From Triglochin maritima (Eukaryota > Streptophyta > Magnoliopsida > Alismatales > Juncaginaceae): 64,000 nucleotides of DNA. Of the stretch, positions 1 to 10,054 are shown one piece after another. How positions within the stretch are numbered: the first letter of the stretch is position 1; each line of letters opens with the position of its first letter. The translations under genes were made by a program, and so were the position numbers. The stretch spans positions 24,158,501-24,222,500 of the forward strand of contig OY821787.1 in NCBI GenBank assembly GCA_963682175.1, in the 5' to 3' direction. Under the pieces are notes generated by a model that was not told the DNA's origin, ran no database searches, and saw only the letters and a program-made list of their open reading frames with translations.

Positions 1-872
1 AGGGTGTTCCCTTGTTGGTCCGGGATGGTTTACCAGCGTTGTTGCGAGTGACCGTTAGGGAGCGTTGCCCACGGCTCGGGCGTTGTGGTTGGATTCCCAG
101 AGTCGGTTTCCCCCTGTGTTGTTGCAATTTGGAAGGGTCCACCCACGTTGTGGAGAGTGACCGTTAGGGAGCGTTGCTCATGGGCTCGGGCGTGTGGTCG
201 GCTTCCGAAGCCGAATGTGGAACTTGTCAGCTCACCAGTGTTGTGACAGGTGGCTGTTTGGGAGTGTTGCTCACGGGCTCGGGCGCATGGTTGGAGTAGG
301 GCATTGCCTTGTGGGCCGGATGCGCGGTCTGGTCGAGGGTGCACGCTCGGCTAGGCTGGGCGCTTGGTCGCCTTGGGACGTGTGACAGCCCTGCCGTGAG
401 AGCGAGTTAAGTGTTGCCTTGTGGATGGGATGCGCGGTGGGGGTAGAGGTGCACGCTCGACCTCACTGGGCGCGTAACCGCCTTGGAACACGAGACCAGT
501 GTGAGCCGTCAGGGATGGCTAGACCTTGTTCAGTGTCGGGTTGGGGTGGTGTACTAGGTCTTTATTTGAGACTCAGGCGTGCCTGTTCATGTGCAGGTGG
601 GGCGCGGTAGGTGGTTGGAGGCAACTTTGGCTTGGGACGCGTGGACTGTATCTGTTGAGCTCGGTGTCATGTATTTTTCCTACTTCTCTCAGTAGTTGTA
701 TAGTAGGAATCAGAGTTCTTGTATGTTCCTTCCGCATTGTACTTTGACTTTGACTTGATCATATATATTTTAATTGAGGCCTCGAGTTGGTTAATTCAGT
801 TAATGTCCCTTTTTGCCTCCTTTTAGTGTTGTGATTATTGCTGTGTCCCGAGTGCGGATTAGGGGCGTTACT
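1..872 (+). repeat. 3' part of a Ty3/gypsy LTR with internal tandem repeats
   Basis: GC-rich, non-coding. Its terminal part (GTGCGGATTAGGGGCGTTAC, ending near 871) matches the end of the LTR at 11711-13021. The first 45 bases match 12961-13003. Between these lie diverged tandem units. A segment like GAGTGACCGTTAGGGAGCGT recurs near 47, 158 and 245 (about 100-bp period), and a second pair of about 110-bp units starts near 302 and 414. The LTR start lies before the window. No clear primer binding site follows, so the junction with the internal region is damaged. Confidence 0.6.
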
Positions 873-2502
873 GTAAGACCCGCTCTCCTGCTATAATAAT
901 AATAAGTCCACTCTCTGCGGTTATGCATAATTGACTTCTTGGAATGTCAAATTGTGTTATGCCATGCTTGTTTGGGTAGATTTGATCTGATTTCTTGTTG
1001 GTCGATCGGGTGCGACACATCGGGCTAGTGTGCAGTGGTTTGACTCGATCGACTCAATTTAGGTCCGAGTGAGCCTATGGTGCGAGTTTAGGCTGAGCCC
1101 TTGTTAGGGTGATGTGTAATTGGAAGGGTTGCACTTGGTGTTTGGATGTACATAATTTCGTCCCTTTTGGATGCCTTTGCTTGGTGCCATTTTTGGCATG
1201 CTTGAGGGGGGGTTTTAATAACCATGAAGAGTATGGAAGTTGGAGAGTTGTAGCAAACAAAAGGCCTCCCTCCAGCTAACCCTTGCACAACCATTCCTCT
1301 TCCTCACGTATCCTCCACCTCTTCCACTCCTCAGCCATATGGTCAGGCCACTCAGGTGGTGCTCCAGCAAACGTCAAATCAAGCGAGGATAGAAGCGACG
1401 TCTAGTGCAACCTGTGGTGCGGCTAGAAGTTTGGTGGGCATAATCTCCGGCTAAGTTCAAGCAATCTTCCTTGCTGATCAGGTATGCTCCTGACCCTTGA
1501 AGAGTTTTGTGGGAGAGGGTGTTGGCTGGAGGGCCAGCCGACACCATGTTGGTGGTTGGTGCAATCGGTTGCACCATCAACCGAGTTCCCTTCTAGCGTG
1601 CGCATGGAGCATTCGCTAGATGGGGCTGGCTGTGGGACAGCCAAAGGGACCAGGGTTCCAGCGAGCTCTGGTGAGGTCCGACCAGGAGTGATGAGTTTTC
1701 TTTTGGGCTGAGTTTTGGGGTGGACACAGATCTGGTTGGGTGTGGCTGGTGCACACAAGATCCGATTGGGATTTGTCTTCAACCCTCTTGACGCTTTGTT
1801 TGGATCGGCTGGCTGGTCCAGTCTTTCTAGACAGTGGCAAGGGTCAGGAAAAGGTGTGTAACAATCCTAGGGAGGCTAGGGGTGAGGGGCATCTAGATGG
1901 GCTAGCTCGGTCTGAGCAGGGTGCGTGGGAATGGGCTAGTCATGCGGTTAGTGCACCATGTGCATCAGCTTGCTCGGTTGTTGGGCTGGGCTGCTTGAAT
2001 GGATCTCTACTGACCCTCTACCACCACAGACCACCTAAGAGGGATACTCTAAGCACGTGGGTTGGAGTGGTCAGGGGCTCATGCATCTGGTTGTGAGTCG
2101 ATTGAACTTGTTAGCTTGCCTATTGTAAGTTATCGTGTCTATGTGTTGAATGTGTTTTGCTCTATATGACTTGTTGTGTTTCAGTATCAGATATAATGTG
2201 GTTATATGATCTGATGTGTGTGTATTCCTGATGTTGTAGTCATGCATGCACTTATGAATGTAAACGGGCTCTTTCATATCATGTGTTGATCGTGTCATAT
2301 TCTAAAGCAACATATTAACCTGTTACACGCATGTATGCTAGTTTAGAGATCTATATTGTCTACTGATATTTTATGCATGTTCCAGCATGATTATCCTACT
2401 GATATACATGTAATCCATACCCATATCAACTCTGATCATGCTCTGAGATTTCAGTTATCATTGCATATACACTCTGAAATTAAGGATGCATGCTATCGAT
2501 TA
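873..2502 (+). other. Decayed 5' internal (leader/gag) region of the gypsy element
   Basis: No convincing coding sequence. The short open frames here (for example 1484-1711 and 1740-2096) show no gag motif. Position between the LTR remnant and the protease remnant suggests a degenerate leader plus gag. It starts with TGTAAGACCC, a common start of plant gypsy LTRs, so part of it may be another LTR fragment. Confidence 0.4.
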
Positions 2503-3147
2503 TGCAGCGTGTTTTCGCAACACGCTTGGAGGATTCTGCATCTGCGTCTGCTGACGTGGTGGAAGGTACACTTGATGTTGCTGGTCATGTGGCCAGGATT
2601 TTATTGATAGTAGTGTTATGCATTCCTTCATTGCTGAGAGATTTGCGAGCGTAGTGGACCTTTGCCCCCTGAGTCTGGCCTCCCGTCTCGAGGTCAACAT
2701 CCCTGTAGGAGAGAGGCTTGTGCTCGGGAAGTTTCTAGTTAGCGTGCTGATGGTGTTGGGCGAAAAGAGCTTTCCGGTTGACTTGGTGTTGTTGCCGATA
2801 ATGGACTTTGATGCGATACTCATGATAGACTGGTTGTCCCATTATGACATGTTAGTTCATTACCGAGAGAGTGAGATTTTGAATTCGATGGCAGTGTGTC
2901 AGTGTCTATGGTCTGTTGCGTGTGTAGCATAGTGAGTCGTATCATCATTTCCACACTAAAGAAGCAGAATCTTTTAAGTCAGGGATGTGCAGAATTTCTG
3001 GCGAGCGCAGTGTTGACAGAGAGTCAGTAACCCGAATTAGCAGATGTGTGTCGACTACCAGATGTGGGACAACGTGACTGTTAGGAACCATCGTCAGTTG
3101 CCGAGGATTGATGACCTTTTTGATCAGTTGAAGTCTACGTGATACAC
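2503..3147 (+). pseudogene. Ty3/gypsy gag end, aspartic protease and RT start (broken)
   Basis: Before the break the reading is SADVVEGTLDVAGHVARIL; after a one-base frameshift near 2600 it continues IDSSVMHSFIAERFASVV up to a stop at 2932. This is the retropepsin of plant chromoviruses, where the active site reads DSGATHSFI; here it is DSSVMHS, so the G-A-T core is lost. LPIMDFDAILMIDWLSHYD is the usual second half of the domain. Downstream, 3080-3140 reads [18 protein letters not shown] then a stop, the start of reverse transcriptase. The spacer between protease and RT is shortened, and the minus-strand element at 3148 interrupts the RT. A pseudogene of the Del/Tekay type by similarity; the clade is inference. 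Confidence 0.75.
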
Positions 3148-4218
3148 TGATTGAATTCATTTTATATTAACCACAAGTGCACGGCCGCGTTGAAGCGGTG
3201 GCAAATACGGGTCGTCCACATGGAGGTGTGTTGACGTTTGGTTTGTGTGAAGGTGAGTGGTAAAGAAAGGAGAGAAAGGTTGATTACACTAAACTACACT
3301 AAGATGCAAAAGGAAATGAAGATAAGCGATATAACTAAACCTCATAGGGGGTAGAGAAATAATGTGAATATAAAGATGTGTGTGTTCAATTAAGCTCCTC
3401 ACAACATGTAGTGCATGAAATCATAAAACTACATCCAACTTTGCCTCCACATGAATTAAGATAAGATTACATCACTAAAACATACAAGACAATAATTGGA
3501 ATGAAGCTAAATGAACTCATGTATAAAGACTAGACCCTACTATGCCTCCACATGAATTAAGATAACACATTATCATTAAAACATACAAGACATTAACCAA
3601 GGTAAGGGCAACAAGAGTACATACACTACACTTCAAGGCTTCACTCTTAGTAGCGAAGAAGGCCACCAAGAGAGAGATGGATACTATGGAAGGTGAAGAG
3701 TTCTATTTATAGGCATGGACAAAAGCTAATCCAGGACAATCCCCCGATGTGGGACTAAACAAATACCAAAAATAGACTAAGAATACACTAACACACGTGC
3801 TCCACAAATCTTAGCGAATCCAAAGCTATCTGGACCGTCAATTCGCGGTCTATAAGCTATATATTCATTTGGATTTCGTGTTGGGCTTTGCTTGAAGTAT
3901 TTCTTGGTCTTGGATGCATCTACTTTGTTTATTGGAGCTCCGCCCCGAATCGCATTGCCAAAATACTCCCCATGATGGTGTGGAGTTTTCTGTTTTGCTC
4001 TTAGGACCTTCGGTCTTACGTTCAGGTCCTTCTCCCTTGCATCTCAGTCCCCAGGTCTCACAATTAAGTCTTTTTTCCTGCTTTTGGGTCCTTTCATGGC
4101 TCTTCTCTTCAAACCTCTTTATTTCTGAAATTAAAACATCAAACTCATCACGTAACATTGCTTAGGTGCAAGATAATGGATATAAGATACAAATATACGT
4201 ATGAAATGATGTGAATCA
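3148..4218 (-). repeat. 3' LTR of copy A (shortened)
   Basis: Aligns with 8503-10054 from TGATTGAATTC to the end GTGAATCA. It lacks about 450 bases present in the other LTR near 8990-9440, and has one palindrome unit fewer: GACCGTCAATTCGCGGTC at 3833-3850, where the partner has two units. A TATA box (TATAAATA on the minus strand, 3704-3711) is kept. Confidence 0.85.
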
Positions 4219-5850
4219 AATACCCCCACACCTAAGTTTTTGCTAGTCCCGAGCAAAACAAAGAAAGAGAAAAGCATACGAGAAACAAGAAATCCTAACT
4301 CACTTTTGTAGGAATTGCGGTTGCACTTAGCACGTGCAACAAGCCGTTAAACCTCTTTGTTAACAAGGAGGAGGAGTGTTGTCTCCTGAGGGTTTTCAGC
4401 GGATATACCCACAAAATCCGAACAAGATGCATTATTCAATCTAGACTCTCGACTCGTTGGAAATAATTTTGTCGATCATTGGACGTAGTAATCCTACGAG
4501 CCGACTCTATATAGGTAATCAGTCTACACACTTAGCCTAATGAACCATTCATGCAAGTTAAATAAGGAATTAAGTCAAAGACATGGACAACCTCAACATA
4601 CTCAAGTGATACAAAGTGTAAAGTCCATTTTGGTTCTTATTTGACTCTCTTTTTTCTTTTTCTTTTTCTCTTTTTTTTTCTTTTTCTTTGAAGCAGTTTA
4701 TTGGTTGGTGTTTGATTCTCCCAGGTTCAGGTTTCGTGCATCATTGCCCATGAGGACTTACACTATCACGTACACCTTTCCCCAAATCTCAACATAGGGT
4801 ACTCTCTACCACTCGTGTAACGAGAGTTCGGTCGGCGCATCCCAAGTCAGATAACTCGAAAGCACCAGGCACAACGTCCCCCCAGACCTACTTTCCCGAG
4901 TGATAGGAGCCGTGCGAGAAGAGAGAACACCTACTCACTTATTTGCTATCTACACATGAACCAAAACCCCAACACTTAATGTCTCGCAACAAGATTTCAA
5001 GGGTCCTTGACTACAACAAACTTCCTTAACTTAACAAACACGAATTATTGACTCACTAGGTTCAGGGTAGACTTCTTTAAATGTTTGAGCACTGAAACCC
5101 TATGATTACTCACCCCCGAGGGAAAACTGGGGTGCATCCTAACGACTCAATAAATCCTAAAGCCACTGTACTAGATATCCCAATGCATCAAGTTCAAGAC
5201 AATTTTGGGAGCTTTCTTTTTACTTTGCCTCTCAACGGTTTTGCACATGTTAAACACACGCAAAACCCACAAAACATTTTCTTTCAAAAACACATGAAGA
5301 TTTTGAAAGAAATGTGGAAATTTGGAAGGACTAGGCAAGCAAAAGCAGACAAGTCACCCAAGGATCATGGCAAGTAGATATATCGATATTAAATGCAGCA
5401 CACTAACATGACCCTAATAATGCACACAAAAGAAAATAAAATCAAAGGAAAAAGACTCAACTATGTACACACGTAAAAACACCCCCCCCCCCACACACAC
5501 ACACCTACTTTATGCATTGTCCTCAATGAATGCGTGCAAGATACTACATGGATTTATTCATGAAAAAGAATAGATCTCACCAACGTGAAGTACAAAGGAA
5601 AGTTCATGGCTATGTTGATGGACAACAACCCGAATTCCCTCAAAACCTGTGAGATGCTAAAGAAGGGATACAAATACGTGAAAGAAATGGGGCCCAGATA
5701 CTCAATGGTTGGAGCCCACAACAATCGATGCTCACTGATGGAGTCTTTTATTGTACTTTTTCTTCTCTTTTTTTCTTTTTTTTCTTTTTTTTTTGAATAT
5801 AACTATGTACAAACATAAGTTCCCATCTTCATTTGTCAAAAGACATCAAA
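4219..5850 (-). other. 3' non-coding internal region of copy A
   Basis: A long non-coding stretch between the last reading frame and the 3' LTR of the minus-strand element. It matches 53204-55061 in reverse complement and includes a pyrimidine-rich tract at 4650-4690. On the plus strand it carries a C-run followed by a CA repeat at 5481-5503. The end next to the LTR (plus strand CCCCCACACC near 4222-4231) is the polypurine tract. Confidence 0.7.
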
Positions 5851-5869
5851 TGGGAACCTCAAAAGTGGG

Positions 5870-6211
5870 TCAATGCACTTGGAAAGGGAACATGACACCA
5901 CGCGGGGCCAGAATACGCATGTGTGGGCCCCCTTCACAAAGAGCACCAGATGAGATGGGAGGTTCATGAATTGGACGCAAAGGCGTCTCATTCAAAGGAT
6001 CAAACTGAAAGAGCTTGAACCTCTCGAGAGTTTGGGAAATATGGGGCAACGGAAGAAGAGTTTCTCCCGTTGCGGTGCTGAAGTTATGATCGTCAATCCA
6101 AACTCTCCAACCAATAGGCTGGTGCGTCGGAACGAGGTCAAGAACCTCGTTAGGCATGTCCGACACACCATGCGAACAAAAAGTGGGTCTCATACCCAAG
6201 CTATCCTCCAA
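5870..6211 (-). pseudogene. Unknown C-terminal domain of the RT-less family (copy A)
   Basis: An open frame of 113 codons read on the minus strand, ending just before the 3' non-coding region. The segment THQPIGWRVWIDDHNFSTA matches MHPPIGWRVLFDEQLNHSE in copy B (51834-52181) and the plus-strand copy C near 53548-53810. Conservation across three copies shows that this segment is or was translated. It matches no RT, RNase H or integrase motif; its function is unknown. It is frameshifted relative to the upstream gag frame. Confidence 0.6.
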
Positions 6212-6247
6212 GGAACTCCTAATACCCTCATGAGCAATGTAGTTCTT

Positions 6248-7363
6248 TCATGTTCCATCATTTCGAAGATGATCAGGAACAATAGTGAGAGACAAACTCT
6301 CATTAGGTTGTTTGAAATTGAGGGGACTAGGGAGCTCTTGCTCCACCAGAGGTGAGTCCTTAGGAGGTACAACAATAAGGTCATGTGGCTCAAGGGCCAC
6401 GGGACAAGAAGATAAGGCACAATCATGTGCCGACTCGTAATGAAGCTGGTCCATGTTATTCTCAATTGGGATCGAATCGTCCACCAAGTGATCGTGAATT
6501 GAAACCCCAAGTCCCTCAGACTGACTAGGAGTTTGACTTTGAAAGATTGTGCTTTGAATTTGTGGATGTGGTGGTGGTGGTTCGATATCAAAAGATGAAT
6601 CCTCATGTTGACAAGAAAAGTTACTCTCCTCACGTTCACGTAATTGCTGCGACATTTGACTCACTTGCAGTGCCATATTTTGTATGGACTGTTGAGTGGT
6701 TTCCATGAACGTAAGGAAAGTTTGTTTCGAGGAATCAGGTATGTGGTCAACTATGAGGTCCAAGTCAGAGCTTGGGAAATTTTGGGGTTGGGTGTTGATG
6801 GGCTGAGAATTAGTCCAATGATTTGAAGTGGGGTGTTGGTAGAATTCTGGGTATTCGGGAGGAAGATACTGGGGTGGAAATGATGTATAAGAATTTGAAT
6901 ACGAATTGTCTCCCCACGAATCCATCCCTCTTGGGTTGTACGCGGATGCGTAATGGTCATATTGAGCATTTTGGGAAAAGGTATGCTCATACTCAGGCTC
7001 AGGGGGAACATAAGGACATTCCCCAATAACATGACCACTCAACCCACAACAGTCGCACGGTACGGCTACTGGAGCCACCAGTGCACTCATGTCGTCTGCC
7101 ATACGCATGAAAGAGTCCAAAGTTTGTTGTAATGTCTCAGTTTGTTGACCAGCATATGATCCGACGTAACTAGATGGTGGTGTAGCAGTCGGTGCCTCTC
7201 TCATACTACCCCAATTTGAAGATTGCTCAGTCACACAATTAGGATTGTCCCAACCATACGGGGTGTTAGTCTAAGACACCCCGGGTTGCATGGGTCCAGA
7301 ATACCAGGAAGAATTGTCCTGGTCCCAACAATGATATGGATGGTCGCCCATGTAACCATTCAT
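6248..7363 (-). pseudogene. gag C-terminal part with zinc knuckle (copy A)
   Basis: On the minus strand an ATG at 7363 opens MNGYMGDHPYHCWDQD, followed after about 30 codons by an in-frame TAG, then open for 328 codons from 7234. It holds CDCCGLSGHVIGECP, a CX2CX4HX4C zinc knuckle as in the gag of Tat/Athila elements, and a Q/S/P-rich tail with a Gln-rich helix (LQVSQMSQQLREREE). The capsid domain seen upstream of the knuckle in copy B (49360-49870) is absent, so copy A carries only a nucleocapsid-like half. Not a host gene: it lies between the LTRs of copy A and matches copy B. Confidence 0.7.
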
Positions 7364-7479
7364 CTCAACAAAGAACTCTCGAGTCGATCACTCTCAACAC
7401 CACGAGGCCAAGCTCGCAAAAAGTGCTCGACTCGACCCTAAAACGCTACCAGAGAGTGTAAAGGGGAGGAGACTATAAC

Positions 7480-8478
7480 GTAGACGAAGGTGAGAAGATG
7501 ATGACTCAGAGGAGAAGGGAAGAATCCTAGATCTAGCGTGGGTGATAGGATCAGGTAGAAGCCTAACTAGCAAGCACGGCTCAAACAATGTAAGGCAATG
7601 GATCCTTAGGCTAGACGACGCCTAACTTTGAGGTCACTAGCCTCGACACGCCTCACCTCCCTACAACGAGGACCACAATGCCCAGCAAGTGATACCAGAT
7701 CCGGAGATCTAGTACCTCCTACTATCGACAAGGTAGGCAACGCCGATCAGGCCATGGCGGTCTCAACTAGATTACTCTCCTAGTGCGTCCGTAATCCTAG
7801 GGTCAATGTCTACTTGCTTTTAGTTAAGGCTTGATTAAGAGTGATTTTTTGGGGCCAAGGAAAGGGTGATGAAATCCCCCAACTTATCTTTTATGGGAAA
7901 GCCCTTCCTTAGTAGCGTTTTGATCCTAAATCTAGCAATCAATCGCTCCAATCAAACGCTCAACTCACTCTTGTCCTGATGCAATTCCTACTAACTAATG
8001 CATGGGCATACAAGATGCATGAATGAGTGTTGGAAATGCGTACCTCACACCAACGCTCGACAACTGAAAATAAAGCTAAAAGAAAAGATGACTATATGCC
8101 TAAGTCAAGTACATGATGCGTGACCTAAACTAGTAAGAACGTCTTGTCTTTTGCTTTGGATTTTAAGGCCAAGTTGATTAATGGGGGAGTGATTAATGAT
8201 CTGGGAGCAAACTAGAAGTCACGGCATGCAAAATAGGGCTCCAAGATAAAGAAAATGAAGCAAACAACTACCAGAAGAGAAATGGAAGCAAGAAGACCTC
8301 ACCAGGCCGCCAATTGGCGGTCTAAGACCGCTGATTAACGGTCCTTTTTGATGTTTAGGTGCTCCAACTCCTCCAGTAGCCTCCCCATGAGCTCTAGGCT
8401 CCCTGAAATTAAGCAAAACTTGAAACAAAAAATTAAAAACCACTTGAATCGTCCAAACCAAGGTCTGGACAGAGCACC
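7480..8478 (-). other. 5' leader of copy A with a palindrome pair
   Basis: Non-coding leader between the primer site and gag (minus strand). It matches 13447-14250 and, in reverse complement, 48829-49010. At 8305-8344 it carries two palindromes, CCGCCAATTGGCGG and a diverged partner centred 21 bp away (GATTAACGG), joined by CGGTCtaaGACCG. Confidence 0.65.
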
Positions 8479-8496
8479 TCCCCGGCAACGGTGCCA
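8479..8496 (-). other. Primer binding site, tRNA-Asp type
   Basis: The minus strand reads TGGCACCGTTGCCGGGGA directly inside the 5' LTR (six bases from it). Tat/Athila elements use TGGCGCCGTTGCCGGGGA, complementary to the 3' end of tRNA-Asp; there is one mismatch (A for G). This fixes the minus-strand orientation. Confidence 0.85.
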
Positions 8497-8502
8497 AAAA
8501 CT

Positions 8503-10054
8503 TGTTTGAATTAGTTTTATATTAACCGCAAGTGCACGGCCGCGTTGAAGCGGTGGAAAATACGGGTCGTCCACTGGGAGGTGTGTCGACGTTTGGTTTG
8601 TCCGAAGGCGAGTGGTAAAGAAAGGAGAGAAATGTTGATTACACTAAACTACACTAAGATGCAAAAGGAAATGAAGATAAGCGATAAAACAAAACCCCAT
8701 AGGGGGTAGAGAAATAATGTAAATATAAAGATGTGTGTGTGTGTTCAATTAAGCTCCTCACAACATGTAGTGCATAAAATCATAAAACTAAATCCAACAT
8801 TGCCTCCACATGATTTAATATAAGACTACATCATTAAAACATACAAGACAATAATTGGAATGAAGCTAAATGAACTCATGTATAAAGACTAGACCCTACT
8901 ATGCCTCCACATGAATTAAGATAACCCAATATCATTAAAACATACAAGACATTAACTAAGGTAAAGGCAACAAGAGTACATACACTACAAATTGTGTTTC
9001 CAATATTAATTCCATCCATATCCTAACCTTATCACTCCCCATAAAATAGGTTCACTAATCAAAGCATAAGCTAAGCTTCATTCAAGAGCATTAGCATATC
9101 AAAGATAAGAGTGAAAACCCATTAGATGGTTATGGAAATCATATAAAGTTCAAGGGATTAAGATAACACACACTTAATACACTACATGATCATATTACAT
9201 ATTTCTCCACCCCCCGAATGGTGATGGAACTACTCACTACTCATTACACTAACTATATTAACAAGATGAAGCATTATACTGAAATGAAATTACCCTAAGA
9301 AAGCAAGAAATATTAAAGAAGCTTAAAAGGAAAGGAAAGACTAAACAAGCAAGCACAAATTAATAGACAAGATTAAAAAAACTAGAAGAATTATTTTATT
9401 AACAAATGACTCACATTGAAGGTAGCACTCTTCTCCACCTTGAGTTTTTGCTTCAAAGTTCACTCCTTAGTAGAGAGAATGCCACCAAGAAATGGGTGAT
9501 TACAATGGAAGGTGAAGAGTTCTATTTATAGGCATGGAAAAAGCTAAGGAGGGACAATCTCCCGATGTGGGACTAAACAAATACCAAAAATAGACTAAGA
9601 ATACACTAATACACGTGCTCCACAAATCTTAGCGGATCCAAAGCTATATGGACCTCAAATTAACGGTCTCAGACCGCCAATTGGCGGTCTATAAGCTATA
9701 GATTCATTTGGATTTCGTGTTGGGCTTTGCTTGAAGTATTTCTTGGTCTTGGATGCATCTACTTTTATTGGAGCTCCGACCCGAATCGCATTGCCAAAAT
9801 ACTCCCCATGATGGTGTGGAGTTTTCTGTTTTGCTCTTAGGTCTTTCGGTCTTACGTTCAGGTTCTTCTCCCTTGCATCTCAGTCCCCAGGTCTCACAAT
9901 TAAGTTTTTTTTCCTGCTTTTGGGTCCTTTCATGGCTCTTCTCTTCAAACCTCTTTATTTCTGAAATTCAAACATAAAACTCATCACGTAGCATTGCTTA
10001 GGTGTAACATAATGGATATAAAATACAAATATAAGCATGAAATGATGTCAACCA
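8503..10054 (-). repeat. 5' LTR of copy A (full length)
   Basis: 1552 bp, starting TGTTTGAATTAG and ending GTCAACCA on the plus strand. The minus-strand TATA box is at 9523-9530. About 120-170 bp upstream of it (9651-9690) lies the palindrome pair: a diverged copy around AAATTAACGG, then GACCGCCAATTGGCGGTC, centres 21 bp apart. Confidence 0.85.

Larger units (their letters stand above)
3148..10054 (-). mobile_element. RT-less Tat/Athila-like gypsy element, copy A
   Basis: A complete LTR element on the minus strand, inserted in the RT region of the older gypsy element. The LTRs are 3148-4218 and 8503-10054. Flanks TACAC (3143-3147) and CACAC (10055-10059) share four of five bases, as expected for an old target-site duplication. 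On the minus strand the 5' LTR is followed by a tRNA-Asp-type primer site (8479-8496). The 3' LTR is preceded by the purine tract GGTGTGGGGG, typical of Athila/Tat/Ogre elements. The 4.3-kb internal part codes only for a gag C-terminal half with a zinc knuckle and for a second unknown domain. No protease, RT, RNase H or integrase is seen. Related copies lie at 13447-15204, 48114-52388 and 53204-55061. Confidence 0.85.

Noticed and set aside
6248..7234. The 328-codon minus-strand frame as a host gene (a proline/glutamine-rich zinc-finger protein)
   Set aside because: It lies between the two LTRs of copy A, carries the gag-type CX2CX4HX4C knuckle, and matches gag of copy B.
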